Source: Trochalopteron elliotii
Lineage: Eukaryota > Chordata > Aves > Passeriformes > Leiothrichidae
NCBI GenBank assembly: GCA_024734555.1
Contig: JANPWX010000161.1
Span: 917,370 to 981,369, forward strand
Direction of reading: 5' to 3'
DNA: 64,000 bases
The stretch's first letter is position 1; every line of letters begins with the position of its first letter. This document shows positions 48,907 through 59,760 of the stretch, in pieces. The notes beneath the pieces were generated by a model. It was not told where the DNA came from, searched no databases, and was given only the letters and a program-made list of their open reading frames with translations. The translations under genes were made by a program, and so were the position numbers.

Positions 48907-50482
48907 GTCTTTTTAATTTCACCTCGGTGCATGATTTCTGACAGTGCTGTCAGCATCTCCCGCCGGGTCAGCCATCTCCAGACCCTGCTACATTCAGTGT
49001 CAGACCCGCCAGTGCTCTGAGCCTCACAGTCACTTGAACATCTCTACGGGGTTGTCGCTTACATCGTTTGTGAACAGCAGCACAAAAGGACACAACGCAT
49101 GAAAACGAGAGTGGGGATGAGGTGAGGGCCAGCTGAAGGCTCGGCCCCAAGGAGAACTTTCCCCTGGTTCCCACAGGTCTGGCAGGGGTGAAGCCGAGCA
49201 CGGGGGTGGGAAAGGCAGGGCTGTTCCTCCTTTCTGCTTCCCCTGAGGGGTGGGGACTCTGGCTGCAGCGTTTCCCAGTGCCAGGACACCAGCTCACATC
49301 GGCCTAGCACCCAGATTTGAGGAAATGGGATGGGGTCGCTGGTGGAGGCAAGCTGGGCCCTGCTGGGGAAGGAGAAGAGGATGTGGAGAAGCACGGCTGA
49401 GCCTCGATGGGCTGGGATGTCCACCAGTCTCAGCATGTCCACCCCACACACTGACCTCCTGGACACATCCAGCAGTGGGGACAGGACCTGGCCACCACGC
49501 TGGCCCCATCAATCTGCTGGCAAAAAGCAGGTTTCTGGACCCAGCTCTGCTTTCTGTTTCAACTGAACCTCGAAACCAGTGGGGCAACCTGAGAACACCA
49601 AAAATAACCAACCCCGAAACCCAAACCTGTTGCCTGAAATGAACTGATGTTCCTTCCCTGCCACTGGGCTTTTGCAACCTAAACATAACGTTTATAAAAA
49701 GTAAAATTATTTCCTCTTATAACTTAAGTGCATTGAGTATTTCCTTAAATATGGTTCACACTGAAAATAAAGTTACTTTTGCTGTACAGTAAATTTCTGA
49801 TAGACTTAGAAATAAACTTTCTGTTGAAACAATCTGGCAGGCGTGGCCGTGCAGTGCAGCACTCCCAGCCACACGGCTCTGCACGCACACACGTGCGTGC
49901 CCACACACACACACATCCACACACACAGCCCTGTCCTCGGGGACAGGGACAATGTTAGGGGTTTCTAGCTTTCTATATTCGCATGGGAACATCTATCTTA
50001 AAAAAGTCCCTACGTTTAAGCAGCGGGCACTCAAACCAGTCAAGGGAACAGAGGGGAAAAAGAACCCAAACCCTGCAGCGACATTTTCCCCTTGTGTTTC
50101 TCCAAAGCGCTGTCAGCTTTTCAAATTTCCAAGCCCAACTGATGCTGCGGGCTTTCCCCATGAAGATTGGCAGTTTGCTCTTTCCAAAGGTGGGACACAG
50201 CGCTGGGATGCTCCCACAGGAGAATCCCCCTCCCCCTGCCGAAACGAGAAAATTTGTGTCCCCATCTGAAATTTGAAAATCCACCAGCCAGCTGCAAAAG
50301 CCACTCCTGTCCCTAATCCTAGGCTCCTAAGAGAAACATGAAACTAAGTAACCCATAACTTAACTCGCTCCTTGGGAATCCCAAGCTACAACATTATTCG
50401 ACAGCATCACCCCAGCAGTGTCGCTCCCCTCCCTCTCGACCCCGGGAGCTCTGCGGCCCCTCCCGGGGGGACCATGCTGTGC
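48907..50482 (-). other. LMX1A: LMX1A 3' untranslated region (3' limit inferred)
   Basis: Sequence following the LMX1A stop. A minus-strand ATTAAA at 48,917-48,912 followed by A-runs is the candidate distal end, giving a ~1.6-kb UTR. A minus-strand TATAAA at 49,696-49,691 is a possible proximal signal (~0.8 kb). The AT-rich part at 49,680-49,830 looks UTR-like. A CA/TG repeat lies at 49,884-49,928. No canonical AATAAA was found between 48,900 and 50,480 on the minus strand, so the end is uncertain. Confidence 0.5.
49884..49928. repeat. interrupted (CA)n repeat
   Basis: CACACACGTGCGTG then CCACACACACACACATCC and CACACACACAG, inside the inferred LMX1A 3' UTR. On the transcript strand this is a (UG)n tract. 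Confidence 0.85.
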
Positions 50483-50643
50483 TCAGGAGGTGAAGTAGGA
50501 GTTCTGCATGGAGTACAGGTGGTCGATGGGGTTTCCCACTCGTGCCTGGAGTGGCCCTGCATCTGCTGTGCCGAGGAAGCAGTCCCCCAGGTTGCTCAGT
50601 GAGGTATCATCGCTGTCCAGGTCGTGGAAGAGGGGCTCGGCAC
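50483..50643 (-). CDS. LMX1A: LMX1A terminal coding exon with stop
   Basis: Read on the minus strand from 50,643. The acceptor AAG ends at 50,644 and the first two bases complete a split Gly codon. It encodes [32 protein letters not shown], then [14 protein letters not shown] and NSYFTS, with TGA at 50,485-50,483. The [14 protein letters not shown] ending distinguishes LMX1A from LMX1B. This C-terminal tail of the LIM-homeodomain activator lies after the homeodomain and is highly conserved. Length 161 bp, in phase with the preceding exon. Confidence 0.97.
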
Positions 50644-51240
50644 CTTGGGAAACAAGGGAGGGACAGAAGGGGTTCAGAGCCTGCTTCTTCCTCTGGCACT
50701 TTGACAGTGCCTGGTACCCCCACCTTTTGTAGTGATGCCTTAGGATTTTAGCTTTCATGCTGTTCAAATCCTGTACTACTTTAGCGTATAACTCTGAACT
50801 CCATATAAATTGTTAGTTAACTGTCTTCACATCTTGGTCAGACAAAACAATCCCTCTAGGCCTGAAATTCAAGGACACCTCACTGTCTCAGGCCCCAAAA
50901 AGTATAAACAAAAGTGAGCTGGAGGGAAGCAAACTGGGGTATATGACTTCATTAGCTGAAGCTGTAATTGGAGGATTAACCCCTGATATATAAATGGACC
51001 AAACTTACAATTGTCTGAAAAACTCGTGACCATTGTCCATTTTGTCTGCCCTTAATGCACTTGAAAGCCCTTCATTAAATATATCCACTTTTACACCCTT
51101 TTCACTTTAGCCTCTGTTTTTAGGTAAGCCCGAACAAGGCATCAGTAGCATAAGGTACTTAGGGGTGAGAGGACCCCACCACAACCCAGCATCTCTTTGA
51201 AGGACAGGAGAAGGCAAAGAGACCATCCCCAGAGCCCTAC
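50644..51240 (-). other. LMX1A: LMX1A last intron
   Basis: A 597-bp GT-AG intron. It is AT-rich in the middle (about 50,745-51,110) with motifs such as TTGTTAGTTAACTGTC and TTAGCTGAAGCTGTAATTGG, so it may hold a regulatory element. No coding sequence. Confidence 0.85.
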
Positions 51241-51414
51241 CGTAGGGGTGCATGTGGTCTCCGGGCATCTGGGGCGGGGTGAGCCCTTGCCGGAAGGGGT
51301 CGGAGCCGTAGACGCCCTGCTCCATGCCCAGCAGCTGCTGCGGCGGGGGCAGCGCCGTGTAGGGGTTCAGCATCCCCTCCAGCCCCGCGCCGCCGCCGCC
51401 GCTGTTCGTCTGGG
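51241..51414 (-). CDS. LMX1A: LMX1A exon encoding the Gly/Pro/Gln-rich region after the homeodomain
   Basis: 174 bp on the minus strand. The acceptor GCAG ends at 51,415 and the donor is G|GTAGGG at 51,240. It encodes (A)[48 protein letters not shown] and [10 protein letters not shown], the last Gly being split. It matches LMX1A with bird-type substitutions. The GGGG run is GC-rich (GGC repeats). It links the homeodomain to the conserved tail in this transcriptional activator of roof-plate and midbrain dopaminergic development. Confidence 0.97.
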
Positions 51415-51527
51415 CTGCAAGATAAGATCAAGATAAGATCAGGCAGTCAGGCTGCTGCTTTTTGGCTGGGGGGGGGAAGCCTGGAGAGGGCTGGGAAATG
51501 GGGAAACCCAAATTGTGATGGGGGTAC

Positions 51528-51597
51528 CTGAGCTCAGGCGCTGTGTGTTTTGGTGGTCCTGCTGTTGCTGCTGCTGCCTCCTGGCGAGCTTCTTCAT
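51528..51597 (-). CDS. LMX1A: LMX1A exon: end of homeodomain and poly-Gln
   Basis: 70 bp on the minus strand, acceptor CCCAG ending at 51,598 and donor GTACCC from 51,527. It encodes MKKLARRQQQQQQDHQ and NTQRLSS plus the first base of Ala. The first residues finish the homeodomain third helix region. The six-Gln run (51,576-51,559) is CAG CAG CAG CAA CAG CAG, interrupted by one CAA. The flanking introns are only 113 and 102 bp. Confidence 0.97.
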
Positions 51598-51636
51598 CTG
51601 GGAGAGAAGAAAGGCAAAAAAACCAGAATGAAATCA

Positions 51637-51834
<198 letters not shown>

Positions 51835-51931
51835 TTAGGAAGGGTCAGATCAGCCAGGGCAAGTCCGTGCTCAGTGCCCAGGACATCCCTCAGAGCTGGA
51901 GGCAGCTGGGCATGGGCCCTTCTCCCCCTAC

Positions 51932-52101
51932 CTTCCTGCAGGGCTTGGAGGAGACCTCAAAGGATGCCTTGAACGCCCTCCGCTGCTGCGTGGTCAGGAT
52001 GGTCCGTGGCCTCTTGGGCCGTTTGTGATCCTTCCCGTCCTCAGCACCCTTCCCCGAGGCCTGGCTCAGCTTGCAGATGCTGTCCTCATCATCACTTTTG
52101 C
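51932..52101 (-). CDS. LMX1A: LMX1A exon: LIM-homeodomain linker and homeodomain start
   Basis: 170 bp on the minus strand, acceptor CTTAG ending at 52,102 and donor GTAGGG from 51,931. It encodes (G)[32 protein letters not shown] and [14 protein letters not shown], then [10 protein letters not shown]. The basic KRPKRPR is the N-terminal arm of the homeodomain. The linker [15 protein letters not shown] differs from the human protein, as expected in the least constrained part. The preceding exon supplies the first base of Gly. Confidence 0.97.
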
Positions 52102-54119
52102 CTAAGGATGCCAAAAAAGCAGGTCCTTTACAGACAACAGGCAGACACACCTTCTCCCACATGGTCAGATTATTATCTGAGACATTTAAAACAAGCTGGT
52201 GTTGGTGGGGATCTTGTTCTGAGTATGTGTGAGAGAGAAGCTGAGGTTTGGGAGTGGCTGCCCCATGGCAGCTCAGAGAGTCGGGGAGAGCTACTGCCAC
52301 TTGAAGTCTGTGACTGCTCAGCCAGCAGATGTGCTTTTGGGTCCTTCTTTTCCCCAACAGTCTGAGCAGCTGCCACATGAAACCCTGGGACAGCTGATTT
52401 TCCCTCCACCAGAGGCAGATCTCTGCCTGCTTCACAGGAATTTCCAGCCAGGCCACAGCTGGGGACACATCTGGACAGAGACACACAGGTCACATCCACA
52501 TGAGGGACCAGCAGTCGTCCAGGATCACTGTGTCCCTGGGGCTGTCCCCCAGCCCAGGTGGAGACAGAGATTGGGTCCCTCTGCCCAGGCAGACCAGGCT
52601 GGGGGAGGTCAGGGTGAGCAGGGATGCTCATAGAGGGCAACATGTGAGCCAAGAACCCCTCACAAACACCTCCTGATCTGCTCTGACAGGGAGGACATCT
52701 CCTTTTAGAGCACAGACTTTTATTCATACATATAAGGGGCACCTTTCTGCCTGTTATTTCCTTCTTTCTGTGGAGTTTTAAATCTCCCTGGGCAGAAACC
52801 CAGGATCTCTTAGCCTTCACTCCTCAGGTACTCAGTGTGATGTGCTGCTCCCCTGCATTCCCAGGCACTGGGGTGTTATCTCCCTGCTGCTCTCCAGTAT
52901 TCAGGGCATGGAGCCTTTGGGCAGGAACTGCTCCGGGAAAGTGGGCAATGGCTCTTCCCAGCTTTTCTCATTTACTGCATCTCCACTGGTGATGACCTTG
53001 CTAGCTCAGCCCGTGTGGGAAGGGCTGTGATGCAGGTTTGACAGCACCTTCTCTCTGGCTGGCTATAAATCACTTACCAGCCTTTTCCAGAAAGTTCCTG
53101 CACTGTTCATCTGGGAATGGATAATGGAGCCGAGGTGCTGGTTTGATATGGATGTAGGCTTTGCAAGGCTGGGCTTGGCCCAAGTCCATGGGGATGCACC
53201 AGGGAGTGTGAGCCTGGCTCAGGGTAATTCATGGTGAAAACAGGCCAGATCAAACCCCATGACAAGTGCTAGTCATGGATTATACACTCCAGGAAAGTTT
53301 CAATCCAATGCCAGCCCATGTGGGAATGAGGAAAGATGGGAGCAGATCTCCAGGGCGAGGGGAGGCAAAGATCCCAGCGCAGCAGGAGGAATACTCTCAG
53401 GCACCAGTTACCTTTCCTCTCCACACTGCTGGGCTCTCTGCTGGGTTCCAGCCAGTACAGAGACCTTCCCTGTTCGTGGGCTGGGAAAGATGGGACAGGG
53501 ACAGATCTTCCTGCTGGAAGTCCCCAAAGAGCCAGGAGCTGGGTCTGGCCCCTGGGAATCAGAGCCTTGCTGCTGCTCAAGCTCCCTTCTTACTCACAGC
53601 ACATCCATGACATTCCCACACCAACAGGAAAGACAAAACTGCAGTTTCCTTGCATGTCCCAGCCCGAGGGATGCCACAGTGAGTAGGTGTAAGAACCCCA
53701 GCAAGGGGAGGCCCAAGCTGTGGAGACTCTGATGGCTGATGGGGCTGAGCAGTGGCTGCTGCTGCTGCCTCCTTCTCAGTGCCAGGTCCCTGCTCTGCCA
53801 AGCTGCTGCCTTTCCTGAATGCTGAAGGAGTGTAATTATGATGGAAAGGTAGAGATTTTTACAAATCGTGGGAGAAGGAATGTCAACTGGTGCCTGAACC
53901 CGTTTGCACCTGGGCACGAGGTCAGCACCCCAGTCCCCTCCAGTCCAGGAGGGGCAGAGCCCAGCACGGCAGAGCCTCAGGCTCATGGGCTCCATCAAGT
54001 CCCTGATGCTCAAAACCCACTCCAAGGGGGAAAACCCTCTCAGAGCAGCCTCTCCAAGCCCTCCCCCCCGCCAACACCTGCTCCCCAAATCCCTTCCAGT
54101 GTCAAAGGGAAAGAAGGAA

Positions 54120-54540
54120 AAGTGAAGCCGGATTTGGCGGGGTATTACTTTTAATTAACTCTCCCTTTCAAGCCTTTCCCCACTGAGGACGGGGGGAGAA
54201 ATTAATGAGTGTCTGGGGCTGCCCCTGACGTCACCTGGGAAGGGGCCGGGGCGATGGATATTGTGCGGCGTGCCCTCGGTCCGACCTGCCGAGCCCACAT
54301 CCCGCCGCCGGGGCCAGGACATTCCTCGCTCAGGAGGATTTAGGGAGAGGAGAAACGTTAGGACGCTTTTAATTGGAAAGCAGGGTCCTCTTTCAGAGGG
54401 GCTTGTTTACTTAGGCTGGGCGGCGGAGGCTCGGGGGAGGCAGTAATTGAAGCGAGGGTTTGGGAGATTACAGACAACATATGGCTCGCTTTTTATCTGC
54501 GCTTTCTCATAAAGTGGCCCTCGGTGTGCGGCGGCCGGGG
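54120..54540. promoter_or_regulatory. candidate LMX1A intronic enhancer with full CRE
   Basis: Contains TTAATTAA at 54,151-54,158, a full palindromic cAMP-response element TGACGTCA at 54,226-54,233 followed by CACCTGG, two further A/T homeodomain-type sites (TTTTAATTGG near 54,367 and CAGTAATTGAAG near 54,440), and the E-box CATATG near 54,479. It is CpG-rich between the motifs and has no coding potential. The motif mix suggests a conserved element; conservation was not tested. Confidence 0.4.
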
Positions 54541-56317
54541 GGAGAGAGGGAGGGAGAGAGGGTGGGGGGCTTCAAAGCAGCCGGGGGGGAACGGGAAAAA
54601 GGCTGGAAGAGCTCATCACATGCTGCTGGTGAAGGGCATCCGGGAGTGGTGCCGGAGAGGGGACACCACTCTGCATCTCCCGGCACGGCAGTGGGGTCTG
54701 GGGAGGATGCAGCAGCAGGGGGAGAAGCCACCACAGGCTGAGCATCCACGGGGGATGTGTACCTGTGCTGGTCCCTGCTGTGTCACTGTCCCCAGAGCCG
54801 TGCAACGTCCCAAGAAAAACCTGGTGGCCACCAAAAGCAGACAGGGATGGTGGTGGGGCCAAGCTATGGGGTCTTGGTGAGATGGAGAGGGCCGGGACCC
54901 CCCAGTCAGGGGCTGCCAGGCCATGTCAGGGGCTTTGGGTTAGGTTTCTGACCAGCCAAGGGGTTCCCTTGCCCTTTTGACTCCCACACTGGCCCTTCAC
55001 ATCCCTCAGGTCTCGGCTGGAGTTTCCACCAAAATAAGTTTTTCCCCTGGAGGTTTTTGCTAAGCTGATGCTCTTGGTTTGGCCGGAGCTGCTGGCAGCA
55101 GGGCTGGACCACAGGCTGATGAGTGGCTGGGGAGGAAAAGCTCCCCAACCTTTCCCCAACTGCCCTTTCTTCCCACTAGGAACAGACCCAAACCATTGTG
55201 GCTGATTTGCTTTCTCTTCTGCATGACATCTCCTCATTGGTTCCTATTTTAACTGAAAAGGGTTTGTATATCCCAGAGGAAAAAATAGCAATTCTTCGAT
55301 CAGTTAAGGACTTTCCCAGGGCTAAGGGAAGAGCCAGTGTGCTGGATCCTCCTGCACTTCTGCCTCTCCAGCTCCTCCAGGGCTGCCCCATCACTCACCA
55401 GCTCCCCCCAGCCGCCTCCCTCCTCCCACGAACTCACTCTAATTTTTAAACATCACCACCGTTAATTGCAAGGAGGACTTTTCTGTCCTGAGGAAGCAGG
55501 GTTGCAGAGCTCACACAGAACCCACACAGGCAGTGCTACAAGACAGAGAGGCTTTCACTGCAGAGGAGCAAAGCATTAAAGAGAAATACAGGCTTTGGGC
55601 TTTTTTGCTCCGTATCTACGAAAACCATCCCTTCACAAATCTTCTCCCAGCTACAGCACTCCAGTGACAGAGAGTACCAGGCTTTGCCATGTCCATGCTT
55701 CACACCTTAACAACACACTCCTAATCTTGATTTCTACTTTTTTTTTAACTTCAGTGCTTTGCTCCAGCAGGGAAGAGACAGCCCCACTTGGTGTCCCCCC
55801 CAGCTACTGGCAGCCCTTTCCAGAGCAGGGAATTTCAAAGGTAAATCCTTTCCCTCCACAAAGCAGACTTTTCCCCAGTGAGGAATTTTGAGGGGAACTG
55901 AGAGCCTGGTGAGGAGCAGGGCTCTGTGAGGACGGTGTTATCACGAGGATTTTGGCTAGCAGATCATCAGATCATTTCCACCCTCCCAGTCCCCAGTGCT
56001 GGGCTTTCTTACTAGATTTGTCTTCCTGGGAAACATTTGGGCTTAATCTGCACTGGCTGCAGATACATATTTTAATGCTGGTCTGATGCTCTGGGCAGCC
56101 TAACCCAGCTGTGACACCCTGGCTGGAGCAGGATGCCAGCCCCCTGCCCACTTCCAGCCACAGTGTCACCTCTCCTGCAGCCCGCCTCAGCTCTGCAGTG
56201 TCCCCACAGTGTCCCCTAGATGGGTCAGCAGGCTGGTTCTGGCCATCAGCTGCCTCGGAAGTTGCTGGGGACACAAGGTTTGCAGACACCCTGCTGCCAG
56301 CTCATGTTTCAGCTCCA

Positions 56318-56331
56318 TGCCTCAGTTTCCC
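56318..56331 (-). repeat. MIR-like SINE core remnant
   Basis: Minus-strand GGGAAACTGAGGCA. On the plus strand TGCCTCAGTTTCCC is followed by CTTGTTATTAAAAGGGG, similar to the MIR continuation CTCATCTGTAAAATGGGG. The similarity extends over ~40 bases (56,315-56,356). Confidence 0.5.
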
Positions 56332-56792
56332 CTTGTTATTAAAAGGGGTGATTACAGCAGAAGCAGCTCACTTCTTGTTCTCAGCCTTTCCAGAGTCCCA
56401 GGCAGGGTCAGCGAGGCACAGGGGAGGGACAAAGGTTTAGCCTGAGGTAATCAGTGGCCAGCTCTCCCTTCCCACATCGGAGGAAGCTGCACACCCCTTG
56501 GGCAGCGTGCTGGTGCTCTGCACAAGCCAGGAGCCCAGACCCCTACAGAAATGAGCCTTATGAGGTGGGATGGCCCACAGAGCACCCCCCAGCCTTGCAG
56601 CTGACCTCCCTGCTCTGACCTCACCCCCGAGGTGGCAGAGACCGGCTGGAGGACCCAATGGTGCTCACAGAGCTCACCCCCTCAGATCAAAGGGCAGAAG
56701 CTCAGGGCAGCAAGCCCAAACCTCACCTCCAGACCCCCTCCCCAGGGGCCCTCGGAGCGGGACCAGCCAGGGAGACGCCGGGCGCCCCTTAC

Positions 56793-57025
56793 CAGAATCC
56801 GACAGAGCCGGGCTCACCAAGCTCAGCAGCTCCCGCTCCTTCTCGTAGTCGCCCTTACAGAGGAGCTGCCCCTCCTTCAGCACGAACTCGTCTCCTTTCT
56901 GCAGGCGCCGCTCGCAGACGCAGCAGCAGAAGCAGTGCAGGTGGTAGACGCTCTTCTGGGCGCGCATCACCAGCTCGCTGGGCGCCACCGCCTCCAGGCA
57001 GCCCGCGCACTTCACCGCAAACAGC
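56793..57025 (-). CDS. LMX1A: LMX1A exon encoding the second LIM domain
   Basis: 233 bp on the minus strand, acceptor TGCAG ending at 57,026 and donor GTAAGG from 56,792. After the split Lys codon it encodes [64 protein letters not shown] and [13 protein letters not shown], ending in a split Gly. Zinc ligands follow the LIM pattern: C-AG-C, then [10 protein letters not shown], then C-KG-D. LIM2 mediates cofactor binding (LDB type). Changes from human ([24 protein letters not shown]) are conservative. The first four bases of this exon are also the start of an adjacent tandem duplication. Confidence 0.98.
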
Positions 57026-57472
57026 CTGCACGACAAGCAAGGGGACAGCCCCTGTGACACCCCGCGGGGGCTGGGACAAGGGGTGGGCTCCCCGTGGTGG
57101 GGACATGAGCCATCAGCACACTGTGTCACCCTCTTGGTGTGTGGGTTGCGTTGAGGGGCTGGGGACAACAGCCCACGGTGACAGGGGACTGCACACTCAC
57201 CTGGTGCCAGTGGGGGGATGCTGCTTTTGGGTCAGCTTTAGCAGTTTTGGGGTTTACCAGGTGCTTACCATGAATGTGGTCAAGTGATGAAGACCCCGAC
57301 ATCCAGATGCTCCAGGTGATTAAAAAATGTATCAAACCCAACAGCCCGGGTACCACCACCACAAGACAGCACCATTTCTACATGGGTTTTATCATGTGTC
57401 ACCTCCCTCCAGCTCATGCCTAGACCCAAGCAGATGCTGGAGACAGCAGTGGGGTCAGGGAGCTCATCTGTG
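57022..57472. repeat. tandem duplication, copy 1 (includes the LIM2 splice acceptor)
   Basis: 451 bp from the CAGCCTGCACGACAAG at the exon boundary to GAGCTCATCTGTG. Copy 2 starts directly at 57,473 with CAGCCTGCACCACAAG. By eye the copies differ at about 6% of positions. Copy 1 carries the true acceptor (57,027-57,026) and exon bases 57,022-57,025. It has an uninterrupted CCCGGGTACC where copy 2 carries an LTR. Confidence 0.95.
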
Positions 57473-58228
57473 CAGCCTGCACCACAAGCAAGGAGACAGC
57501 CCCTGTGACACCCTGCGGGGGCTGGGACAAGGGTGGGCTCTCCATGGTGGGGACATGACCCATCAGCTCACTGTGTCACCCCCTTGGTGTGTGGGTTGTG
57601 TTGAGGGGCTGGGGACAACGGTGCTGGCAGCCCATGGTGACAGGGGACTGCACACTCACCTGGTGCCAGTGGGGGGATGCTGCTTTTGGGTCAGCTTTAG
57701 CACTTTTGGGGCTTACCAGGTGCTTACCATGAATGTGGTCAAGTGATGAAGACCCCGACATCCAGATGCTCCAGTAGTAAAAAAAGATCTCAAACCCAAC
57801 AGCCCAGGTGTTGCCCTGAGTTTTTCTGCTTTTCAGTGTCTGCATGTTATTCTCACGCAGTTTCATGTAAACTATGTATATATTTAGAATTTATCTATTT
57901 TGTTTACTTTGTCTCCTAGAGGAGAAATATGATTGATGGTGATGTTCACCAATGAGGTCAAGAAGGTGGTGACCTGTGTAGCCAATCTTTTGCTTTCTGA
58001 TCAAAATGTGTAAAAGATAGAGTCAGAAAATTAAAATAAAAGCTTTCCTACCTGACCTTCTGCTGTCTGCCTTGTCCTTTGTGTGTCTGAAACTGTGACA
58101 CCCAGGTACCACCACCACAAGACAGCACCACTTCCACACGGGCTTTATCACATGTCACCTCCCTCCAGCTCATGCCTAGACCCGAGGAGATGCTGGAGAC
58201 AGCATTGGGGTCAGGGAGCTCATCTGTG
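57473..58228. repeat. tandem duplication, copy 2 (interrupted by solo LTR)
   Basis: Second copy of the 451-bp unit, 756 bp long because it contains a 292-bp LTR plus a 6-bp target duplication (57,803-58,106). The copied acceptor (minus-strand TGGTGCAG|GCTG at 57,477) is intact, making a decoy 3' splice site 451 bp before the true one in transcription order. Copy 2 ends at CATCTGTG, then unique sequence resumes with CCTCTCCAC. A small insertion (GTGCTGGC near 57,620) distinguishes it. Confidence 0.95.
57809..58100 (+). mobile_element. solo LTR of an endogenous retrovirus with 6-bp target-site duplication
   Basis: The 292-bp element begins TGTTGCCC and ends CTGTGACA (TG...CA ends). It is flanked by perfect CCCAGG duplications at 57,803-57,808 and 58,101-58,106. 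It has a TATATATTTAG region near 57,878 and an AATAAA at 58,035-58,040 about 60 bases before the end, giving LTR orientation on the plus strand, antisense to LMX1A. A 6-bp duplication fits alpha- or beta-like (ERVK-type) avian elements. No internal viral genes are present. The exact family is not recognised. Confidence 0.88.
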
Positions 58229-58399
58229 CCTCTCCACAAGCACCCACAGAAAGCATCCCCACTCTCCCTCACCCAGAAACCACCCCATCCCTCTGGCCTG
58301 GGTCACCCCATCCCCACTTGCAAACACTTCAGGAATGTCTAATATATCACAAAAATCTCCAAGACAGCAAATTTGGGGTTAAGGCCACTGCCAGACTGA

Positions 58400-58620
58400 A
58401 GACTTGACGTGTCAAAAGGAAAAGGAAAAGCTCAGCTTGTTCCTTGACATTGATGTGACAGCGTTTGAGGCATCCCTAATTAAACCGTTCCCAGGTTTCC
58501 AGACTCTGGCTTTAGACTTAAAAGCCAATAATAATAACAACAGCAATAACATTTTAGGTTGTAACAGAGCTTTTCTTTCTCCAATTTTAAATGCCCTTAC
58601 TGAGAATGATCAATGATTTA
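58400..58620. promoter_or_regulatory. candidate intronic enhancer
   Basis: AT-leaning block with GACATTGATGTGACAGCG (TGACAG is a TALE half-site), CCTAATTAAACCG near 58,476, CCAATAATAATAAC, and GATCAATGATTTACAG near 58,608 containing a PBX/HOX-like TGATTTAC. No coding potential. Candidate only. Confidence 0.28.
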
Positions 58621-59489
58621 CAGCTGTGGGAAAACTGAGGTGAGAAGAACGGAGGTGGCGGCATCAGTTTTGACTTCAGAGGACTTGAAGGCACCTGGAA
58701 TTAACCTTAGGGACAGATATTTTCAGTAAATGGGATGACCAACAGAGATGTTTCAAGGTATCAAACCAGAACATCTTTGCCACACCCAGATATTTGAGTT
58801 CTTGGCTTGGATATCATACAGAAAAAAACCCACTGTTTACCCAGTCTTGTCCGAAATATCTGTGGGAACTGGACATTATTATTCCCCTGTCTTGGTGACT
58901 TTGGCCCAGAAAGAGAAGTCAAAAGTCAGAACACATCCTGCAGAGGTTACCTCCGAGCTTTCAATCCCATCTCTTTTTTTTGGCTGTTACAAAAACCCAC
59001 ATAGGAAATGTGCTAAATCAGCCCCGTTCTGATGAGCAGAGGACCAGATATATGCAAAACCCTCACAGGAAAGCCATCAGAAAATGGGGATCTTTTGAAA
59101 AAGTGCCTGCTCCCTCCCAGGTTTTCCCCAGTGCTGGCAAGCACGAGGGTCTGGTGCAACACTCTCCCCATAGCAGCCAAATCCTGGGCACGCTCAGCAA
59201 AAGGTGGCGTCCCCAAAGAAGTAGGAGAGGGGTGTTATAAAGCTTTTATAAAGCACTATCATCACTACAGAGAGTGGGAAATCATCAAATAAAATGTAGA
59301 GGTTAGGGAGTTTATAATTCCTTGTATTGCCTTTAGTAGCTTCTATTTTTCTATGTTCAGCTTTAATTCCCCAAGTTTACCTACAGCTGCCTGTCCCTAA
59401 GATGTATCCCCAACATCCCTATGACTGCCCTGGCAAAAGAGGGATATGTATTCCCTTGAAAGCATCCCTTCTAAAGGGTCATTTTTAAC

Positions 59490-59760
59490 TTGTTCCAGCT
59501 CAAACACACACTGGCTTGTGTTAATATTTCTGTAGATGCTTCATCTTTAATTATGTCTCTTTTATGTCAAAGTGGAGGCTATTTGTATTCATCTGGCAAC
59601 ACATTCTCATCCTGTTTAAATGATGTTTAAGCCCTACCTGTTGGGATTACCAACTGCTCTCAGTAATAAAATATTGATAAGATATTTCATTACTGCCATC
59701 TAATCTCCAGGAATAAATGTGCCCAAAATTTATTTCCGAGGCACTTATTAGAGAGCCACA
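59490..59760. promoter_or_regulatory. candidate intronic enhancer, AT-rich
   Basis: Extended AT-rich unique sequence with GTGTTAATATTTC, CTTTAATTATGTC near 59,548, ATTTGTATTCATC, GTTTAAATGATG and CAGTAATAAAATATTG. It differs from the flanks in composition and carries no repeat signature. Confidence 0.28.

Larger units (their letters stand above)
52102..56792 (-). other. LMX1A: LMX1A intron between LIM2 and homeodomain exons
   Basis: A 4,691-bp GT-AG intron. The part at 54,120-54,540 looks like a regulatory element and is listed separately. An AT-leaning stretch at 55,190-55,330 may be another. A MIR-like core lies at 56,318. The rest, including 52.1-54.1 kb, is unique sequence with random open frames. 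No missing exon is needed, since the flanking exons join in phase. Confidence 0.85.

Noticed and set aside
57126..57866. Two similar minus-strand proteins ending in Pro-Arg-Gly
   Set aside because: Their similarity is caused by the tandem duplication in intron sequence; neither has a start or splice context typical of a gene.
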